Origin: Myxococcus dinghuensis
GTDB lineage: Bacteria > Myxococcota > Myxococcia > Myxococcales > Myxococcaceae
Length of the DNA: 64,000 nucleotides
Assembly (NCBI RefSeq): GCF_024198235.1
Contig: NZ_JAKCFB010000001.1
Span: 638,188-702,187 of the forward strand
Direction of reading: 5' to 3'
Under the pieces are notes generated by a model that ran no database searches, was not told where the DNA came from, and saw only the letters and a program-made list of their open reading frames with translations. Below, piece by piece: positions 27,251 to 34,900 of this stretch (position 1 is its first letter; each line of letters begins with the position of its first letter). The position numbers were made by a program, and so were the translations under genes.

Positions 27251-27987
27251 AGCGGGCAACAGCCCTGGGTGTGGCCCTGGTGTGCGCCAGCGCGGCGCTC
27301 CCGGCCTGGGCACAGGAAGAGCAGGCGGTCGTGGTGCCCGAGGGGCCGATTGAATCCCCTCGCAGCGGTGCCATCGTCGTGCGCGCGGGCGGGTACAAAC
27401 CGGAGATCGACAAGGAGAAGGCGCTGAACGGCGCCACGCCCTACAAGGACACCTTCGGCGAGTCGTCGCTGCTCGTCATCGAACTGGAGATGCAGCGCTT
27501 CTTCTACCAGGGCATCGGCACGGCGGGCGTGGGCCTGTCGGCCGGCTACGGCGAGAAGTACGCAGCGGCGAAGCTGGCGGGCGGCGGCAACGCGGCGGAG
27601 AAGACGGCGCTGAAGCTGGTGCCACTCCAGCTCAACGGCTTCTACAAGTTCGACTACGCGGCGTTCGAATGGGGCATCCCCCTGGTTCCCTACGGGAAGC
27701 TGGGCCTTGTCTACACCCCGTGGTGGGTCACGAAGGGTGACAGCACGAACACGGCCCAGGGCATCAAGGGCTCGGGTGGCAAGTGGGGATGGGCCGCCAC
27801 GGCCGGGGTGTCCTTCCTGCTGGATGTGCTCCAGCCGCGCTTCGCGCGCGACTTCGACTCCGACCTCGGCGTCAACCACAGCTACCTGTTCGCCGAGTAC
27901 TCCTACGCGGATGTGGACAATTTCGGCGCAGGTGGGCTGGACCTGTCCAGCCGGCGCTGGATGTTCGGACTCACGCTGGACTATTAG
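27247..27987 (+). CDS. Outer-membrane beta-barrel protein
   Basis: 246 residues with signal peptide (cleavage after AWAQ near 23). The mature chain has alternating aromatic/hydrophobic strands typical of an 8-10 strand barrel, such as GVGLSAGYGEKY, QLNGFYKFDYAAFEWG, YGKLGLVYTPWWV and HSYLFAEYSYADV, and ends in RRWMFGLTLDY. The last residue is Tyr rather than Phe but still aromatic, as the barrel assembly machinery prefers. It is coupled to the MYXO-CTERM gene upstream. Similar barrels are common in myxobacteria; function unknown. Confidence 0.8.
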   Translation: MKRATALGVALVCASAALPAWAQEEQAVVVPEGPIESPRSGAIVVRAGGYKPEIDKEKALNGATPYKDTFGESSLLVIELEMQRFFYQGIGTAGVGLSAGYGEKYAAAKLAGGGNAAEKTALKLVPLQLNGFYKFDYAAFEWGIPLVPYGKLGLVYTPWWVTKGDSTNTAQGIKGSGGKWGWAATAGVSFLLDVLQPRFARDFDSDLGVNHSYLFAEYSYADVDNFGAGGLDLSSRRWMFGLTLDY

Positions 27988-27993
27988 CGGCGC

Positions 27994-29826
27994 ATGCCGC
28001 TCGCTCCGAGTCGTCTCCGCGCTGTCGTGACGTTGGGGTTGATGGTCGCCGTGGGCCCCTGGGCCACCGGCTGCCATCGTTCCGTCCGGGTGGACCTGGG
28101 CGAGGACCGGACCGTCGAGGCGGGCGTCCCGGTGGAGCTGGGCTCGAAGGAGCCCGGCGCTCCGAAGGTGACGTGGGAGCCGGGGGACGGCACGCCGACG
28201 TTCGAGGGCGCGCGCCTGTCCCATGCCTATGCGCGCGCGGGGACGTACACCGCGCGGGCGCTCGTCTCCGGTGAAGAGGTGGCGCGGGTGAAGTTCACCG
28301 TGGTGCCCCGGCCGGTGCTGCGCGCCGTGCCCGCCCAGGCGCGCTCGGTGCTGTGGATTCCCCGACTGCGCGGCAACCTGGAGCCGCTCGTCGACTTCTA
28401 CGAGCGCCTCATCGGCGCGGAGAACGCGCGGCAGGAGCTGGAGGCGACGCCGCTGATGGCGCTGCTGCTGCGCGGCATCGACGGGGGCCCGAGCGTCGTG
28501 GACCCCGACGAGGGCGCGGGCTTCTTCTTCCTGCCGGAGTTCGACGGCACCGTGGCGCTGGTGGGCGTGACGGAGCCCGAGGCGGCGATGGAGGCGGTGC
28601 TCCGGGCGGCCCAGGAGGCGGGCCACGAGGTGTCGCCGCTGGAGGATGGCGCCGCGCGGCTGCGCTCCGCCGAGGACGGCGAGGAGATGCTGCTCTTCAC
28701 CGACCGGGGCTACCTGTACCTCGTCGTGCCGGAGTCGCCGGAGGTGCCGGAGGACGGCGCGCCGGTGCAGGCGATGGCGGTGGTGCCGCCCGCGCCGACG
28801 ACGGACATGGCGTATCCGCGCCAGGTGGTGACGGGCCTGACGGGCGCGGGGTTGTCCGAGGAGCCGCTGCTGCACGAACTGCGCGCGAAGGTGGCCGAGG
28901 GCAGCGTGTACCTGTACTCGGGGCCTCCCGCGGACGATGGCGAGGAGCCGCCGCCGCTGCGCGGGGTGTTCGCCTCGCTGTCGGTGAAGCCGGACCGGGT
29001 GGACCTGGATGGGTTCATGTCGTCCACGCGGCCCCTGTTCCAGGGCGCGAGCGCCCCGGCGTCCGCGCTCCTGTCTCAGACGGCCTTGGGTCCGGTGGCC
29101 GCCGCGCAGCTCTCCATCCCGCCCGAGGAGCTGGCGAAGCTGGCCTTCGGTTCACCGGGCTCGGAGCGGCGGGTGCGCACGCTGGAGCGTTGGCGCGAGC
29201 GCGGGCTGGACGCGGAGGCCCTGCTGAAGGCGCTGCGCGGCGACGTGGCGATGCTCGTCTACTTCGACGCGCCGGCGTTCCTGAAGCACCTCATCCAGAA
29301 CAAGAGTCCGGAGGTGCGCGGCTCGGTGCTCGTGGACGCGGGGCTGACGTCGGCGGAGCCGGTGCTGCGGCTCATCGACGAGCACCTCGAGGCCTCGCCG
29401 CTGCGCTACCAGGCGGAGAAGGTGGCGGGCGGCAAGGTCTACCGGACGCTGCTGAAGGGCCAGCCGGTGGAGCTGAAGGTGGGCCCGGAGCGGGCGACGC
29501 TGGTGGCCGGGGAGGTGCTGGAGGGCCGGCCCCGGGGCGACGTGGGCGCCGCGCTGCGTGAGCGCTTCGGTGGCGAGGCGTTCGGCGCGGGCCATGTCTC
29601 GCTCATGGTGGACCTGGGGCAGTTGCGCGCGGACCTGCGGGCGACGAAGGCGGTGCCCGGCGTCTCCACGGCGGAGCTCGTCACGGCCAAGTCCTTCATG
29701 GGTGCGCTGCTGGAGCAGCTCACGCCGTTGGAGCTCGGCTTCCTGGACTTCTCGCTCGTGGAGGGTGGGGCGCGCGTGAAGGGGCGGCTGACGGTGCGCG
29801 ACGACGGCTGGGAGTCCATGCGGTGA
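27994..29826 (+). CDS. Lipoprotein with PKD-like domain and long unknown domain
   Basis: 610 residues. The lipobox is in GPWATGC, giving Cys27. A PKD-like immunoglobulin fold spans ~35-105 (VTWEPGDGTPTFEGARLSHAY is the typical core). The remaining 500 residues have no recognised domain; they look like two to three alpha/beta repeats with segments such as GDVAMLVYFDAPAFLKHL and HVSLMVDLGQLRADL. It follows the barrel gene by 6 bases and its stop overlaps the moaD-moaE GTG. It is probably an outer-membrane lipoprotein working with the two genes upstream. Confidence 0.75.
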   Translation: MPLAPSRLRAVVTLGLMVAVGPWATGCHRSVRVDLGEDRTVEAGVPVELGSKEPGAPKVTWEPGDGTPTFEGARLSHAYARAGTYTARALVSGEEVARVKFTVVPRPVLRAVPAQARSVLWIPRLRGNLEPLVDFYERLIGAENARQELEATPLMALLLRGIDGGPSVVDPDEGAGFFFLPEFDGTVALVGVTEPEAAMEAVLRAAQEAGHEVSPLEDGAARLRSAEDGEEMLLFTDRGYLYLVVPESPEVPEDGAPVQAMAVVPPAPTTDMAYPRQVVTGLTGAGLSEEPLLHELRAKVAEGSVYLYSGPPADDGEEPPPLRGVFASLSVKPDRVDLDGFMSSTRPLFQGASAPASALLSQTALGPVAAAQLSIPPEELAKLAFGSPGSERRVRTLERWRERGLDAEALLKALRGDVAMLVYFDAPAFLKHLIQNKSPEVRGSVLVDAGLTSAEPVLRLIDEHLEASPLRYQAEKVAGGKVYRTLLKGQPVELKVGPERATLVAGEVLEGRPRGDVGAALRERFGGEAFGAGHVSLMVDLGQLRADLRATKAVPGVSTAELVTAKSFMGALLEQLTPLELGFLDFSLVEGGARVKGRLTVRDDGWESMR

Positions 29827-30497
29827 GCCCGGGCACGTCCATCACCGTGCTGTACTTCGCCGCCGCGCGCGAGCGGGCGGGGTGTGCCCGCGAGGTGGTG
29901 GAGGTCCCCGAGGGCGCGAGCGTGGCGGAGGTGCTGCGCCTGCTGGCTGGACGACACCCGGGGTTGGAGCGGCTGTTGCCGCACCTGCGCGTGGCGGTGG
30001 ACCAGGCGTTCGTGGGTGTGGATGCGCCCGTGCGTCCGGGCGCCGAGGTGGCCTTGATTCCACCGGTGGCGGGGGGAGGACCGGGGGTGTTCTCCGTCGT
30101 GGACCGGCCGCTTCGCCTGGAGGAGGTCGTCGAGGCGGTGGGGGGGGACGCGTATGGCGGCCTCGTGACGTTCAGCGGCTCCGTGCGCAACCAGACGAAG
30201 GGGCGGCGCGTGCTGCGGCTGGAGTACGAGGCCTACGCGCCCATGGCGGAGAAGAAGCTCGCGGAGATCGGCGCGGAGGCGACGGCGAAGTGGCCCGGCG
30301 TCAGGCTGGCCATCGTCCACCGGGTGGGCACGCTGGTGCCGGGAGAGCTGGCGGTGGTCATCGCGGCGGCGGCGCCCCACCGGCAGGAGGCCTTCCGCGG
30401 TTGCGAGTACGCCATCGAGCGACTCAAGCAGGACGTCCCCATCTGGAAGAAGGAGTTCTTCGAGGATGGGGAGGTGTGGGTCGGCCTGGGGCCGTGA
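29823..30497 (+). CDS. MoaD-MoaE fusion, molybdopterin synthase
   Basis: 224 residues. Residues 1-86 are a MoaD ubiquitin-like domain (ITVLYFAAARERAG, ALIPPVAGGG); from about 89 the MoaE domain follows (YGGLVTFSGSVRN, EYEAYAPMAEKKL, PHRQEAFRGCEYAIERLKQ with the active-site Arg and Lys, PIWKKEFFEDG). Molybdopterin synthase adds two dithiolene sulfurs to cPMP. MoaD must expose a C-terminal Gly-Gly thiocarboxylate, but here the glycines (84-86) are internal, so cleavage after them is expected, as reported for mycobacterial MoaX. The GTG start overlaps the lipoprotein stop. Confidence 0.9.
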   Translation: MSPGTSITVLYFAAARERAGCAREVVEVPEGASVAEVLRLLAGRHPGLERLLPHLRVAVDQAFVGVDAPVRPGAEVALIPPVAGGGPGVFSVVDRPLRLEEVVEAVGGDAYGGLVTFSGSVRNQTKGRRVLRLEYEAYAPMAEKKLAEIGAEATAKWPGVRLAIVHRVGTLVPGELAVVIAAAAPHRQEAFRGCEYAIERLKQDVPIWKKEFFEDGEVWVGLGP

Positions 30498-30500
30498 GGC

Positions 30501-31157
30501 TCAGTACACGCGGAACGTCGCGGGGACGTTGACGCCGGAGCCCGCGTCCGGTTTCGCCGAGCGCTCCGCGTCCGTGATGGGGCGCATGGGCGTGTCCAGG
30601 CCCATGCCCTTGCGCCGCGCGGCCTCCTTCTCCGCGGCCTGTTGGAGGGCGCGAGCGTTGTTCTCCGCCGCGCGCTCGGGCGAGGGCCCCGCGATGAGGA
30701 ACCCCAACGGAAGGCTCAGGAACAGCAGCCCGACGATGGCGAGCCAGCCCATTTCCTTCCAATCGATGGGGCCGATGCGCTCCTTCACCACGGAGCCCTG
30801 CACCTGGAGGAAGAGCTGCCCCTCCGACAGGCGCAGGGTGGAGCCCTCCATCAGCTCCACGGACGTCTTCCCGGGCTGGAGATGGAGCTGCGTGTCGGGG
30901 ACGGGGCCATAGGCCGTGCCCTTCGTCTTGTGCTCGACCTGGGCCTTGGGTGGCAGATGGATGAGCCAACCCCGCTCGGTGCGCTCGGCGATGAGGAAGG
31001 GCTCCTCGGGCAGCGTGAAGCCGTAGAGCGGGAGCACTGCCTTCTCATCGGGTGCGGCGTGGATGCTCGTCTGCTCGATGCCGTAGCTCCACGCCTCGGC
31101 GAGGTTCTCGCCCCAATACAGCTCGAAGTACAGCCCACCTGCCACCTTGTTGCTCAT
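30501..31157 (-). CDS. Single-pass membrane protein, unknown
   Basis: 218 residues from ATG 31157. No signal peptide. The first ~150 residues are beta-rich (GGLYFELYWGENLAEAWSYG, EPFLIAERTERGWLIHLP, STLRLSEGQLFLQVQG), a pattern reminiscent of small cytoplasmic beta-sandwich sensor domains in myxobacterial motility or secretion proteins. One membrane helix follows (MGWLAIVGLLFLSLPLGFLIAG read as two parts), then a charged coiled-coil-like tail (ENNARALQQAAEKEAARR). It converges on the moaD-moaE gene with 3 bases between. No family can be named. Confidence 0.7.
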   Translation of the reverse strand: MSNKVAGGLYFELYWGENLAEAWSYGIEQTSIHAAPDEKAVLPLYGFTLPEEPFLIAERTERGWLIHLPPKAQVEHKTKGTAYGPVPDTQLHLQPGKTSVELMEGSTLRLSEGQLFLQVQGSVVKERIGPIDWKEMGWLAIVGLLFLSLPLGFLIAGPSPERAAENNARALQQAAEKEAARRKGMGLDTPMRPITDAERSAKPDAGSGVNVPATFRVY

Positions 31158-31929
31158 CGCGCGCGCAAGCATAAGCGTCCCGGGGGCTTTCGGCCCCTCC
31201 ATCGACCTCTCGAACGTCCATGTTCGACACGAAACGTCCGCCCGGCTACCCGACACCCCGGATGTACGGCGGGTTCCCGTACGGGGCAGGGCCTCGGCGC
31301 GGCGGGTCGACCGGCCGCCTGGTCAGGCGAGGGGCGAGCACTACGGAAGGTGGGACCCCTCGCGCGTGGCTCCAGGCCGAGGAGTCGCAGGCGACGTATC
31401 CAGCGTCGCGCCGCGCTCGGTTCGCGCCGCCAACAGGCGTGAGCATCACGCCTCGATGAGGGGCGAGCACTTCGATGCGTCTCGTGCCCGCAGGCGGTCG
31501 CGCGAGTCTCTGGGGGACTCCCGAGGCTCGCCCGAGAATCCCTCCCTGTGCTCGGTGCTACCTGGTCCACGTCCTCGGCGTGGTGGGCCTCGGGGCGCGC
31601 CTGGGTGCTCCTCGTCCACTGTGGACATCGGGGCATGGCGCGCATGAACGACGAGCAGCTCGCGCCGTGCGTGGGCGCGACACCGTGCTTGCTGGACGCC
31701 GAGCCCAGCTTGTCCGTGGGGCGCCATGACAGGGCGCCGTCATCTCGTCGGATGGCTGACCGACAGCGCGTACGGTGGCCATGCATCGCGAGGGAACTCT
31801 CGGATGGCCGAGTCGACGCGGCGAGGCCGATGCTTCAGCGTCGAGGACCGTCGTCCTGTGCGTCATCACCACCAGGGAGCCGGCGTTCGAGACAGCGAGC
31901 GTGGTCGTGTCTGGGCCCGGCGTGGTTGC
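31158..31929. other. 0.8 kb without a convincing gene
   Basis: Several short frames are open on both strands, but none shows the codon bias of neighbours, a ribosome site or a recognisable product. The motif GAGGGGCGAGCACT occurs twice (about 31329 and 31456). It might hold promoter elements, an unrecognised RNA or the remains of a decayed gene; I see no proof of any of these. Confidence 0.5.
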
Positions 31930-33843
31930 TCACTGCTGCGTCCCTGCCTCCGCCGTCGTGCCTGGGGTCGGGATCGGCGTTCGCATGGGAGTCCCCGCAT
32001 CCGCCGTCGCGGAGGTGGTCGCTCCTGGGGCCGCGCTGGACGTTCGCACGGGAGTCCCCGCATCCGCCGTCGCGGAGGTGGTCGCTCCTGGGGCCGCGCT
32101 GGACGTTCGTACAGGAGTCCCCGCATCCGCCGTCGCGGAGGTGGTCGCTCCTGGGGTTGGGCTGGGCGGTCGCACGGGAGTCCCCGCGTCCGAGGTCGCG
32201 GAGGTGGTCGCGCCTGGGGTTGGGCTGGGCGGTTGCGCCGGAGTGCCCTCATCCGAGGTCGCGGACATGGTCGTGCCCGGGGCCGCGCCGGAGGTTCGCT
32301 CCGGCGTCACCGCAGCCGAGGAGGCCGTCGGTGTGCCGGAGGTCGGTGCAACCGAAACAGGGGAGGGGGCTTGCGCCACGGTCCCCCCATCCGCGGACAT
32401 CTGCGTGCTGGGCGGTTGTTGCTGTGTGCCCGCGTCCGGTGACACCGGTGTGCCGCCGCTCGTCGGGCCTGTCGCTCCCGCGTCCTGGCTCACCGCGACG
32501 GACGGGAGACTGCCCGCGTCCGAGGCGATGACCCCTGCTGGTCCCGCATCGGACAGCCCAACGGTCGCGACGGGCGCAGAGACCTTCGACCCCGCATCCG
32601 CTGACACCAGCGCGCTTCCCGTCGCTGCGGGCAGGGTGCCCGAGGCGGGGGTCGCGAGCACTCCCGTGGGCAGTGTTCCCGCGGCGGGGACGACGGGGGG
32701 CCCCGGCACCGGACCGGGTGTCGCCGATGGCGCGGTGCCCGCGTCGCCCCCCGTCGTGGTCGCGGTCCCCGCCTGTGCGGACGTCCCCGAGGGAAGGACT
32801 CCTCCCATCCTGAATCGCTCGGGAATCGCGCCGCGAATCTCCGTCCCCGCTACGAGCACGATGCCCGCGGAGATGGCGAGGAACCCCAGGGTCTGCGCCA
32901 CCGTCTCCACGCGCGGAGGCAACCTGCGTCCGCTCGCGGCCTCCACGAGCAGCAACAGCACCCGCCCTCCATCCAGGCCGGGCACGGGCAGCAGCGTCAG
33001 GAGCGCGAGCGCCACCGACGCCGCCACCAACGCGCGCAGGACCGAGTCCGCGCCCGAGGAGATGGCGTCCGAGGACTCCTGCCGCACCAGCGCGCCGGGG
33101 CCCGCCACGGTGCCGGGACGCGACTCGCCCTTCACGACGCGCAGGAAGAACGCCACGCCCTCCGACGCGAGCTTCGTCGTGTGCACGAACGCGTGCCCCA
33201 GCGCCTCCCGGGGCGAATGCGCGCGGTAGACGTATTGCTGGCTGACGCCGATGCGACCCTCGCCCCGCTCGTCCGCACGCGGGCGCACCGTCACCACGCG
33301 GGACTCGCCGTGCCGCTCGACCTTCAGCTCGAGCGACTTGCCCACGCCCACCGCCACCTTCTCCACGAAGTCGGACCAGTTGCGCAGCGGCTGCCCATCC
33401 ACCGTCTCGATGCGGTCGCCCGGCAGCAACTGGGCCCGCGCCGCCTCCGAGCCCGGCGTCACCGTGCCCACCGTCAGCGGCACCACGACGTGCGTGCCCG
33501 ACGTGTACAGCGCGAAGAGGATGCCCAGCGCGACCAGGTAGTTCGTCGCCGGCCCCGCCAGGATGATGAAGATACGCCGCAAGGGGCCGAGCGCGCGGAA
33601 GCTCGCGGACTCCGCCGCGTCCGCGCGGTGCGGGTTCATCCCCTGGATGTGCGCGGTACCCCCGAGCGGCACCGCCCCCACGATGAACTGGGTCCCCCAC
33701 AGCCGGAAGGACATCAGCGGAGGGCCGAACCCGAAGACGAACCGGGGCACCCGTACGCCCAGCAGCCGGGCGGCGACGAGGTGCCCCAGCTCGTGCAGGG
33801 CCAGCAGGGCCCCGAGGGCGAGCAGGACGAGCGCGTATTGCAT
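31930..33843 (-). CDS. M50 site-2 protease paralog with long repeat tail
   Basis: 637 residues. The N-terminal ~340 form an RseP-like core: HELGHL (H17, E18, H21) in the first helix, one PDZ segment around 120-180 (GSEAARAQLLPGDRIETVDG) and LPVPGLDGG near 303 supplying the Asp ligand. Unlike the RseP at 22266-23906 it has a single PDZ. The last ~300 residues are a Thr/Ala/Pro/Ser-rich chain with no fold, ending in five 21-residue repeats (about 515-619). The tail would lie outside the membrane. It starts 16 bases after the Nudix gene. A regulated intramembrane cleavage role is inferred from the core only. Confidence 0.88.
   Translation of the reverse strand: MQYALVLLALGALLALHELGHLVAARLLGVRVPRFVFGFGPPLMSFRLWGTQFIVGAVPLGGTAHIQGMNPHRADAAESASFRALGPLRRIFIILAGPATNYLVALGILFALYTSGTHVVVPLTVGTVTPGSEAARAQLLPGDRIETVDGQPLRNWSDFVEKVAVGVGKSLELKVERHGESRVVTVRPRADERGEGRIGVSQQYVYRAHSPREALGHAFVHTTKLASEGVAFFLRVVKGESRPGTVAGPGALVRQESSDAISSGADSVLRALVAASVALALLTLLPVPGLDGGRVLLLLVEAASGRRLPPRVETVAQTLGFLAISAGIVLVAGTEIRGAIPERFRMGGVLPSGTSAQAGTATTTGGDAGTAPSATPGPVPGPPVVPAAGTLPTGVLATPASGTLPAATGSALVSADAGSKVSAPVATVGLSDAGPAGVIASDAGSLPSVAVSQDAGATGPTSGGTPVSPDAGTQQQPPSTQMSADGGTVAQAPSPVSVAPTSGTPTASSAAVTPERTSGAAPGTTMSATSDEGTPAQPPSPTPGATTSATSDAGTPVRPPSPTPGATTSATADAGTPVRTSSAAPGATTSATADAGTPVRTSSAAPGATTSATADAGTPMRTPIPTPGTTAEAGTQQ
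31988..32302 (-). repeat. Five tandem 63-base repeats inside the M50 gene
   Basis: Unit starts at 31988, 32051, 32114, 32177 and 32240, all exactly 63 bases apart. Units 1-3 are nearly identical; units 4-5 are more diverged. Each encodes about 21 residues of the form TSATxDAGTPxRxxSxxPGA. The period is a multiple of three, so copy number can vary without a frameshift. Confidence 0.95.
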
Positions 33844-33859
33844 CCGGACCCGCGGCTCC

Positions 33860-34282
33860 CTACAGCTTCCGCCGCTGACCGGTCCGCTTGTAGGTCAGGT
33901 AGTCGGAGAGGATGGTGCCGTGGTCGAAGCACAGGTCCTGGGGCAGCGCGTCCACCGCGAACGTCCGCGCCTCCGCCGCGTCGTCGGAGCCCGCCGGCTC
34001 GCCCTGCGCCGTGCCGATGTAGACGGTGGACAGGGTGTGCTGGCGCGGATCCCGCTTCGGGTCCGAATACGTGAAGAACTGCTCCACCAGCTTCACGTCC
34101 AGTCCGGTCTCCTCCTTCACCTCGCGGATGGCCGCGGCGTCCAGGGGCTCGCCCTCGTCCACGAAGCCGCCCGGCAGCGCCCAGCCGATGGGCGGGTTCG
34201 CGCGGCGGATGAGGACGATTCGTCCACCCGGCAGCTCGATGATGCAGTCGACCGTGGGCTTGGGGTTGCGATATTCGGGCAT
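33860..34282 (-). CDS. Nudix hydrolase
   Basis: 140 residues from ATG 34282. The Nudix box is complete: [23 protein letters not shown] in the G-x5-E-x7-R-E-x2-E-E pattern (about 40-62), with flanking WALPGG. Such enzymes hydrolyse nucleoside diphosphates linked to another moiety; ADP-ribose or an oxidised nucleotide is plausible but unproven. A TAGACT element lies 7 bases before the start. The M50 gene follows 16 bases downstream on the same strand. Confidence 0.9.
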   Translation of the reverse strand: MPEYRNPKPTVDCIIELPGGRIVLIRRANPPIGWALPGGFVDEGEPLDAAAIREVKEETGLDVKLVEQFFTYSDPKRDPRQHTLSTVYIGTAQGEPAGSDDAAEARTFAVDALPQDLCFDHGTILSDYLTYKRTGQRRKL

Positions 34283-34340
34283 GCCACCCAGTCTACCCTC
34301 CACGGCGACGAGCGCACTGCACTCGATTCGTTCGTGGGTT

Positions 34341-34832
34341 ATGGTGCGCGCCGTGTCCACCGTGAGACGCTTCCGCCTCCTCGTGCCCGCGCTGCTCGTG
34401 AGCGCCATGGCGGGCTGCCTGCCCTTCGACCAGGACGGGGGGGATTACACCTTCACGCCCGTCGAGGTGTTCCGCGACGAGTGCGGCCTGTTCGAGGCCA
34501 ACAAGGACCGCTTCTTCGGCACCCTCCAGGTCACCGGGCGCGTCGTCCGCCTGGACTTCGGCCTGCTGGACTCGCAGCTCATCGGCTACTTCCTCGCGGA
34601 AGGGGATGACTTCTCCCTCGACGGCAGCATCATCAACGCCGTCGCCGACGTCCGGGGCGAGTCGTGCCTGCTCGACGAGGTGAGCATCCACATGGACGCC
34701 ACGACGCAGTGCAAGACGCGGTTCGACGGCGTGCTCCGGGTGCGCTACGCGACGGAGCTGCGCCCGGCCGAGTGCGGCTGCGAGCTGTGGATGCGTTACG
34801 AAGCGGTCAAGGGCGACCAGCGCTGCGACTGA
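34341..34832 (+). CDS. Lipoprotein, unknown function
   Basis: 163 residues from ATG 34341. The basic start and LLVSAMAGC give a lipobox (Cys near 26). The mature part is a compact acidic domain with paired Cys residues ([31 protein letters not shown]), which suggests disulfides in the periplasm. No known domain is recognised. It is divergent from the Nudix gene and followed by acs with a promoter in the gap, so it is probably its own unit. Confidence 0.72.
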   Translation: MVRAVSTVRRFRLLVPALLVSAMAGCLPFDQDGGDYTFTPVEVFRDECGLFEANKDRFFGTLQVTGRVVRLDFGLLDSQLIGYFLAEGDDFSLDGSIINAVADVRGESCLLDEVSIHMDATTQCKTRFDGVLRVRYATELRPAECGCELWMRYEAVKGDQRCD

Positions 34833-34838
34833 GTCTGC

Positions 34839-34867
34839 TTGAGCAGAAGCTCGTGGGTTCCTAGAAC
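34839..34867 (+). promoter_or_regulatory. Promoter of acs
   Basis: TTGAGC, 17-base spacer, TAGAAC, in the 68-base gap before acs. The predicted start leaves a leader of about 25-30 bases that contains the GGAGGAG ribosome site. Confidence 0.6.
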
Positions 34868-34900
34868 AGAGGGGTCGTCACCCACTCTGCGGAGGAGCCC

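Noticed and set aside
31988..32302. Tandem 63-base repeats as a CRISPR array
   Set aside because: Units are contiguous without spacers, keep the reading frame of the M50 gene and encode a repeat peptide.
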